64,000 nt of DNA, from assembly GCA_947469885.1 (NCBI GenBank), contig CANIQT010000009.1, forward strand, positions 62,001 through 126,000, given 5' to 3'. Shown here piece after piece: positions 37,301 through 46,300 of this stretch. This DNA comes from Bacteroidota bacterium. Lineage in GTDB: Bacteria > Bacteroidota > Bacteroidia > 2-12-FULL-35-15. Made by a program: the position numbers and the translations under genes. How positions within the stretch are numbered: the first letter of the stretch is position 1; every line of letters begins with the position of its first letter. A model generated the notes under the pieces. That model saw only the letters and a program-made list of their open reading frames with translations, was not told the origin of the DNA and searched no databases.

Positions 37301-40300
37301 AGGACTACCTATATGTTGCAATACATTTGTCGAGTTATACCATTTAATAGTATCGCCTGTGTTGGCAGTTGCGGTTAATGCCGGAATAGGATTTCCAAAA
37401 CATTCGCTTTGATTATTAGCAACAGGTGGAGTAGGGGGAATAGAATCAATGGTCATTGTTACTGCAATGGTATCAACGGCATTTAAAGGGTCGTTTGAAT
37501 TCAAATATATGTTATAATTGTGAACACCAAAACTTTGTCCGACTTTGTAGAACATGGCAGTAACATTGGTATTACCACCTGCCACAATTGTTCCAGCTTG
37601 TGGATTAAATGTTGTTGTACTATTATAATCATGTGCATTTGGTGTACTAAACAAAGTATTTCCATTTACTGTTCCATTATTACCAAAAGAAGTGATATCC
37701 TGTGCAGTTCCATTATTAAAATTCCAATATCCCCTTAATCCCGTTTCGTTGCCAACTAATTCAATATTCATTGAATTCAAAATCTGGGCTTGTGTTTTAG
37801 CATAATTATATATTCTAACCTCATCAATTCTTCCATTAAAATATCTTCCAGGATAATCTGTTGCACCAATTGATAAATTTGTTGACTGAACATTGGGTGC
37901 AAAACCAAGGGTACCACTAATTGGAACTCCATTCATATACAAAGTAACGGAAGTTCCATTAAGAACACAGGCAATATGATTCCAATGATTGAGAACTGCG
38001 GTTGGTCCGGTACTTGGAACAAAATCATTACACCAAGTTGCCATGCTTGGTCTTCCATTGTTTTGAATTGAGAGCAACATTGAAGTGCCTGAACAATATC
38101 TTCCTCCCCAACATACAATTCCATTGTAACTTGCATCTGAATAGGATGTCGGATAAATCCATGCTTCTGCCGTCATCACACTTCCAATAGGCAAGTTTAC
38201 TGTATTTCTATTAATATAATCTCCATTACCATCGAATAGGGCACTTTCACCGTTTGTGTTTGTAAGATTCCAATTAAGATTACTTCCCCCGTTAGTATTA
38301 CAAACATTTATTTGTCTTTCTATGGAATCCTGACATATTGTAAAGTGAACATCCAACGAATTTGGAGTATGACATTGAACTGGTTTTGGATAAGCAATTC
38401 CATGCAGACAAACAGTTTGAGTAACATTGTTATTTAAAAAGGTTAAGGTGTCGTTATAGGTACCTGCTATAAGTGGAGCAAAAGTGGTAATTAAACTTGC
38501 TGAATCTCCTGGAAGAATTGTATAGGTGGTTTGATTAACCGAATACACTCCCAGTTGGTGAGTGATGTTTGTAATTACCAATGTGTCACAACCTGTGTTT
38601 CTGATAATGAGTGAATCAACACTGGTGGTGTATGTCATTATTGAATCAAGATTCAGGCAATTATTTGATAAAGCAATGATTGGTGTACCAACTATATTAA
38701 GAGTTATAGGAACTGTATCAATCGGATGTAAAGGGTCGTTCGAATTAATAACCAGATTGGTGTTATAAACCCCGACAGTATTTCCACAACTAATAAATTG
38801 GAGATTTACTATAGACGAATCTCCTGCAGGAACAGTACCGTTGGTAGGGGCTATACTTAAATAATCAGGAATTTGTTGAATTCCTGTTATTGTAATATCA
38901 TCAATATTCACTCCTTGGGAAGTTACAGAATAATCCGCATAAAAGAAAAACCGTATCTTTATTTGACTTCCGTTTGTAACATACGGTGTTAAAGAAAACG
39001 TATGAAAACTCCAGCTTGATTGATTACAACTCAACGAATTCAAATTAGTATATGCTCCGTTATTTACACTTATTTGAACCTGGAAACCATCACAACAGCA
39101 CTCCATCTGACTTTTACTCCAAAAAGATAATGTGGAAGTGGCTGCCGAGGTGATTGTTAACGGTTGTACTAATTCTATATATTGATTCCAGTTATTTCCG
39201 TAAAAGCCATTTGGACTTTCGGCAAGAGAATACGAACCTGAATGAGGGTCCGCTGTTTCTCCCCAGTTACCTCCTGTTGCTCCACTGGTTACCCATCTGC
39301 CTGCTAAAGGAGTTTCAAAACCCTCGAAAAAATTCAGATTAGTATTAATACTATAAATCAGATTATTTGCACCTACATTGTAAATGGAAAGCGGATAAGC
39401 CAATGTGTCGCAACAACCAATTGTTACATTTATTGATTCAGGATTGGTTAAAATCTCCGGTTTTGCGTATGCTTTTCCTGACAGGCAAACTTTTTTGGTT
39501 ACATTACTATTCAGAATAGTTAATGTATCTACAAATGTTCCTGGTGAAGTAGGAGCAAACGTTGCAATTAATTTAACCGAATCGCCTGGCATAATATCAA
39601 AAGAAGTTTGGTTAACTGTAAATATACTCGTTTGACTTGTCACATTGGTAACATGTAATGTATCGCATCCTACATTTCTTACATACAACGAATCACTATG
39701 AGTTGTGTATTCCATAATAGAATCCAGATACAGACAGTTTCTCGACAATTCAATTTTTCCAATACCAATAACATGTAAAATGGTTGGAATAGAAACGGTA
39801 GGATTTAAAGGGTCATTAGTGGTTATGTTAACTGTTGTATTATAGGTTCCCACATTAAGCCCGGTTGAATTAAAAGTAAAGTGTACAGAATCATTACCAC
39901 TAGCAACAACAGTACCCGCAAGTGTATCAGCCGACAACCACGTAGCACTGCTTCCGCCATATCTTACCACTTCCTGAATCATGTCTGCAACCACAGGGTT
40001 GTAATTTGGATTATCCGAATAGTCCCAATTTAAAATTATTATTTTTCCTGCTCCATAGTTTTTTTCAACCAATAAAGGATTGTTTCCATAAGAAGCATGA
40101 TTCACACTTATTATTTTTGTTGCCTGCGGGTCAGTAATTCCGGTCAAATTACGCATATAATCGCATGGGTCAAAGCCAACAGGCATAGAAGCCCAGTTGA
40201 TATGAGTGGCTAAATAATGGTTGGGTACCAAAACATTTACACTTTGTGAACCGCTCGATGCATTGTTGGGACTTGTTCCGGTAATTGCACCCCAAGGCGA

Positions 40301-43300
40301 AATAGGAAACTCATTACTGGAATATTCCCCAATCCATGTGCCTCCGTTACTTATCCAATTCAGCACATCAGCCTGATTCAAATTATTGTTTCGAATATTC
40401 ATCAATACATCATAATTGGCGAGAGTTGCGGCATTATAAGTGGAGACCGTTGTTGCTATTAAGTCGCTTTGCGTGTTCAATACCGAAGTAATTCCTGAAT
40501 GATTATATACCGCAACCCGCACCTGACCACTACTGGTTCCTCCCGAAATAGAAAGACTAAAATTAAGAGGACTCAATCCTGAATTACAAACATTGAGCGG
40601 AATAATCACAGAATCAACACAACCTAGAGTAACCTCCAGCGAATCCGGATTCCAACAAACTGTTGGTCTTGCAAATCCTTTTCCAGAAAGACAGACTTTC
40701 ATAGTCGTGTCATTATTCAATATGGTAAGTGTATCTGTAAAAGTACCCACTGCAACCGGAGCAAATGTTACCTTTAACTTAGCCGAATCGCCAGGAACAA
40801 TATTGTAAACAGTTTGGTTAACTGTAAAAATGCTTGTTTGGTTGGTAATATTTGTAACATGTAATGTGTCGCATCCAGTGTTTTTTATGTAAAGTGAATC
40901 TATATGGGTGGTAAATTCCATAATCGAATCAAGATACAAACAATTCCTTGATAGTCCTATATGACTTACCCCAACAACATTCATCGTCACATTTACATTC
41001 ACATTTGGACTAAGTGGGTCGTTTGATAAAATGGTAATTGGATAATTATACACCCCATTATTAAGGTTCAATGTATTAAAATTAAGTTGCACTGTTTGAG
41101 AAGCTGATGGAACCAAAGTTCCCGAAACAGGTTGAATGCTAAGTCCGGGAGAACCAACCCTGATTCTGTAATCTTCCTCCTCACCATAATAACTACTTAA
41201 AGCACCGCAAGGAGCAGGGGCACTTCCATTTGTCCAGTCAATTACTCTCATCCGAGTAAAACCAATGCTAGCTGAAAGTGGAACAGTTATAGTAAAATTT
41301 GTTAATGTATTATTTGTATTAACATTATTCACCATTCTTTCCGAAGCATCGTAAACTCCATTTCTATTCCAATCAATCCATACCGAAATGTAGGCAATGT
41401 TGCCAGAACCTTGAGCTTGCACGGTAAGTGTAAACGTACCTCCGGGTACTTCAGAAATTAAACTGGAAGGATAATAATTTACTCCTAGTCCTGCATTGCT
41501 TGTAAATCCTGCACCTAAAGCAGTTGTTTGGTTAATCGTTCCTCCTGATGTGGTTACACTATTAATATATGAGTACGAATTAGAAGGGTACATTGTGGGG
41601 ATACAATATCCTGTTGGGGGGGCTCCAGTTCCTCCGCTTGCAACTGCATTCCAGTTAAGTACACCTAAACCTGAATTATTAATTGTCAACGAGGTAAGCA
41701 AAGAATCTCCGCAAGGCACTGTTACATTTATCGTTGACGGATTTAAATTAATGACAGGCATTTCATAAGACTTACTGCTTAAACAAACTTTTTTTGTCAC
41801 ATCATTATTAAGAATAGTCAACGTATCTATAAAGGTACCAACCGTTGTAGGAGCAAATGTTACTCTTAGTTTTGCAGAATCTCCAGGAACAATATTAAAA
41901 ACACTTTGATTGACAGTGTAAACACCTAATATATTTGTAATATTTGTAACATGCAAAGTATCGCACCCAGTATTTTTAATATACAATGAATCTTTTCGTG
42001 AAGTGTTTTGCATAATTGAATCATGGCTCATGCAATTTCTTGTTAATGCTATAGTACCCACCCCGGAAACATGAAGGGTGAAAGGAACTAAATACGGATT
42101 GTTTAATGGGTCATTCGAATTGAATACTATATTTCCTGAATAATTTCCTGCATTTAAACCTGCTGAATAAAAATTAACATTTATCGAAGATGAACCTCCT
42201 GGAGCAATTATTCCCGAACTGGATGATAACAACACTGTCGAAGCAATTTTAACTGAATAATCTTCAAATTGTCCATATTGAACATTAGTACAAGGTTGTG
42301 GTGGGGCATTAAACTGGTATTCGGAACCCACCCGCATTCTCACTGCCTTGTTTCTCACAGCAGTTAAAGGAATAGTAACAGTACCTGTGTGAAACCTGTT
42401 TGGTAAAACATTAAGATTGGCATTCATCACTCTTTCCGTCACCTGGAAAACTCCATCATTATTGAAATCAATCCACACACTTACATATTCATTATATGAA
42501 GTACCAGTTTGGACTGACAATGAATACGTTTGTCCAGGATTTACAAAAGTGCTTTGTGTAGCAGTATAGTTCTGATAACCCTGAGTGGCATTTCCTGTTG
42601 TATTATTAATACTACCAAAAGTTACATTATAGATACCCATGCTGCAACAAGTAGATGTGGTGATAGGAGTACATGATGCAGGAATAAGAACATTGGAAGA
42701 AAAAGATGGATTCTGAACAATAGCAGTGTAGTTTAACGAACTTCCTCCGGCATTAACAATAAGCAATGGCAAAGAAGTTGAATCATTACAGCCAAGTGTT
42801 AAATTGAACGAAGAAGGGACTGTTGAAATGGTAGGATTAGCGAAAGCTTTCCCTATTAAACAAATGGTAGTATCAAGCACATTAGTATGAACAGTAAGCG
42901 AACCATTGTAAACACCAAGAACAGTTGGAGAAAACTGAACAACAATATTTTTTGTACCACCGGGGACAATTGTTGTTGGAGAAGAAAATACTGTAAACAC
43001 CGAAGGAGAAATATTCAAACTGGTAATATCAAGTGTATCGCATCCCGTATTATGTATGGCAATCGAATCTCTACTGAAAGTATTTGCCATAATAGAATCA
43101 AGATTAAGACAAGGTTGCGAAGTATTGAATAATGAAAACTGCATGTGAGCAATACCTACCACATTCATGGTAGCATTAATCGCAATTGGTGAATTAAGCG
43201 GGTCGTTAGATGTAAAAGTAATAGGATAGCTATAAACGCCTGCAATAAGTCCTGTACTGTTAAAGTGAAGTTGAATAGTTTGTGACCCCGATGGATTAAC

Positions 43301-46300
43301 AGTTCCTGAAGAAGGAACAATAGTAAGACCCGGATAACCCACTCTAACAAGGTAATCTTCTTCTTCACCATACCAACCACTTAAAGCACCACAAGGGGCA
43401 GGAGGTGATCCGTTCGTCCAGTCTATTATCCTCATTCGGGTTACACCAACAACTGCAGATACCGGAACAGTTATTGTAAAATTTGTTACCGCATTTGCCG
43501 TACTAATATTATTTACCATTAATTCGGAAGCATCAAACACTCCGTTTCTGTTCCAATCTACCCAAACCGAAAAACGCGCATTGTTACCTGAACCTGCTGC
43601 CTGTACGGTTAGCGTAAATGAAGCACCTTGTACTTGCGAAACCATCGCAGAAGGATAGTAATTTACCCCCGTTCCTGCATTACCTGTGAACCCTGCATCT
43701 GCCGCTGTAGTAATATTTAATGTACCTCCCGTGGTTGTTACACTGTTGATGTATGAGTATGAATTAGTCGGATACATAGTAGGAATACAATATCCAGTTG
43801 GAGGATTTCCATTACCTCCTCCTACTGCACTCCAGTTAAGAACCCCGCCTCCGGTATTGTTAATAATTAAAGGGCTTGACAAAGAATCGTTACAGGCTAC
43901 AGTTACGTTGACTGAAGAAGGAGTGAAAGAAATAGATGGTCCCGGAAAAGCTTTTCCTATTAAACAAATGGCCGTGTCAAGAACATTGGAATAAATGGAA
44001 AGTGAACCATTGTAAGTTCCAGCTGTGGTTGGTGCAAATTGTACTATTACATGTCCGCTCATTCCCGGGTATATAATAGTTGGAGAAGATATTATAGAAT
44101 ACTGTGCGGGGGTAATATGCAAGCTATCAATATAAAGAGTGTCGCATCCTGTGTTAGTAATGGCTATTGAATCCCTGCTTGTGGTATTAGCCATTATAGA
44201 ATCTAAATTAAGGCAGGGTTGATTTGTATTATAGAGTGAAATGCTCATATGAGCTGTACCAACTATATTCATTGTCACCGGCACTGTATCAGGTGTATTC
44301 GGGTCGTTTGAATTTATAATTAAAGAATAGTTATATGTTCCAGCATTCATACCCCTGCTATCAAATTTTACTGTTGCGTTTTGAGTACCAGACGGGCTTA
44401 CCATTCCCGCAGGTGGGATAATGCTTATTCCCTGTGCCCCTATAGTAATATCATATTCCTCACATTCTCCATAAGAAAAATTTGAGCAATACTGTGTTGC
44501 ATTTAAAGTAGAATTATATGCGCACCTGACACGTAATCGCGTTCTGCCTAAGGCTGTATTTGTAGGAATAGTAATATTGCCAGTAAACATACTTTGACCT
44601 GCTGATGGTGATGCATATACAAATTCTCCTGCATCTCCGTAATCCCCATTCCTGTTATAATCTATCCATACACCAAACCCCTCGTTATAACCTCCACCTT
44701 GCTGCATACTTATTGCGTATGTTCCGCCTCTTTGAACTAAAGTGGTGAAGGCTGGATAAGTGGTGGCTGGATAATAAATATAATTGCCAGTGTTATTATT
44801 ACAACCTGAGTTCAGATTTTGTATCGTATTAAACGAAAAATTAGTCATCCAGTCTTCTGAACTGCAATCGTTATTCGTATAGTTTGTTGAACAATAACCA
44901 GTCGGTGAAGTGGTGTTATAACTTGTAACCACACCATTCCATGAAAGATTTCCTGCACCAGAATTGCTGATATCAATACTGCTTAAGGAAGTATCTCCGC
45001 AAGCTAAGGTAACATTAAATGAAGTCGGGTTTAAACTTATGAATGGTGCAGCAACTGATATTCCTGTAAGACACATGGTGGTATCATGCACATTATTAAA
45101 AATAGTAAGTGTTCCTGTATTGTTACCTATAACCGTAGGCGCAAATGTTACAGTGAATTGTGCCGAACTCCAGGGTGCAATTGTATCATTAACAGGACTT
45201 GCAGTAAATACAGAATTGGAACTTGTAATATTTGTGATAATAAGATTGGAACAACCAATGTTTGAAATAGTAAATGTTTGCTGTGATTGTCCTGTTATTA
45301 CTGTTGTATCCGAATTTACACAATTGGAAGATAAGGACACTTCTCCTTGGTTAGAACAGCAAAAATGAACCTGTACAGGTATTAAACGGTCGCCAGTTCC
45401 GGTTCCATCCCCCAATTCTCCGTCCCAGTTTTGCCCCCAACCCCAAACACTTCCATCACTTTTTAAGGCAAGTGAATGATAATAACCTGCTGCAATGGCT
45501 GTAATCCCTGTTAAGTTAAGCACCTGGACCGGTACAGTTCTGTAGGTATAGGTGCCGTCACCCAGCTGACCATCACCATTGTCACCACAAGCCCATACAG
45601 TTCCATTGCTTTTTAATATTAATGTATGATAACGACCTCCCGCAACACGTGTTGCACCTGCCATACCCGTCATTTGAACAGGCGAAGTTCTGTTGGTAGT
45701 AGTGCCATCACCCAACTCTCCATCTCCATTATATCCCCAACCCCAAACCGTCCCATTATTTTTTACACCCAGCGAATTGTATCTGCCTGCTGTTATAGCA
45801 GTCATTCCCGAAAGAGCAGATACTAAAATCGGTGTACTGCTGTTAGTAGTAGTTCCGTTACCTAACTGACCATTTCCATTATATCCCCAATCATAAATAG
45901 TTCCGTTACTTTTTAATGCAATGGAATGATAATAACCTGCAGCTACTTTAGTCATTGTTGTTAAACCAGTAACCTGAACAGGCAATAAACTCATAGTAGT
46001 TGTTCCATTCCCTAATTGACCATAATAATTATAACCCCACGCCCATACAGTACCGTTACTTTTCACCGCAAGACTATGATAAGCCCCTGCTGCAATTGAT
46101 ATTACTCCTGTCAAACCCTGAACCTGTACAGGGTAAGTTCTTTCAGTTGTGGTATTGTCTCCCAACTGCCCGTAATAGTTATAACCCCATGCCCATACTG
46201 TTCCATCACTTTTTAAGGCTAATGTAAAGTCCGCTCCTCCGGCTACTGCTATTACACCGCTTATACCGTTAATATGTATAGGTGTATTTATCTGGTCATA

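Noticed and set aside
28842-37441. Frameshifts or recombination scars inside the Ig array
   Set aside because: The frame is intact and unit lengths are regular; repeat-caused assembly error is possible but cannot be seen.
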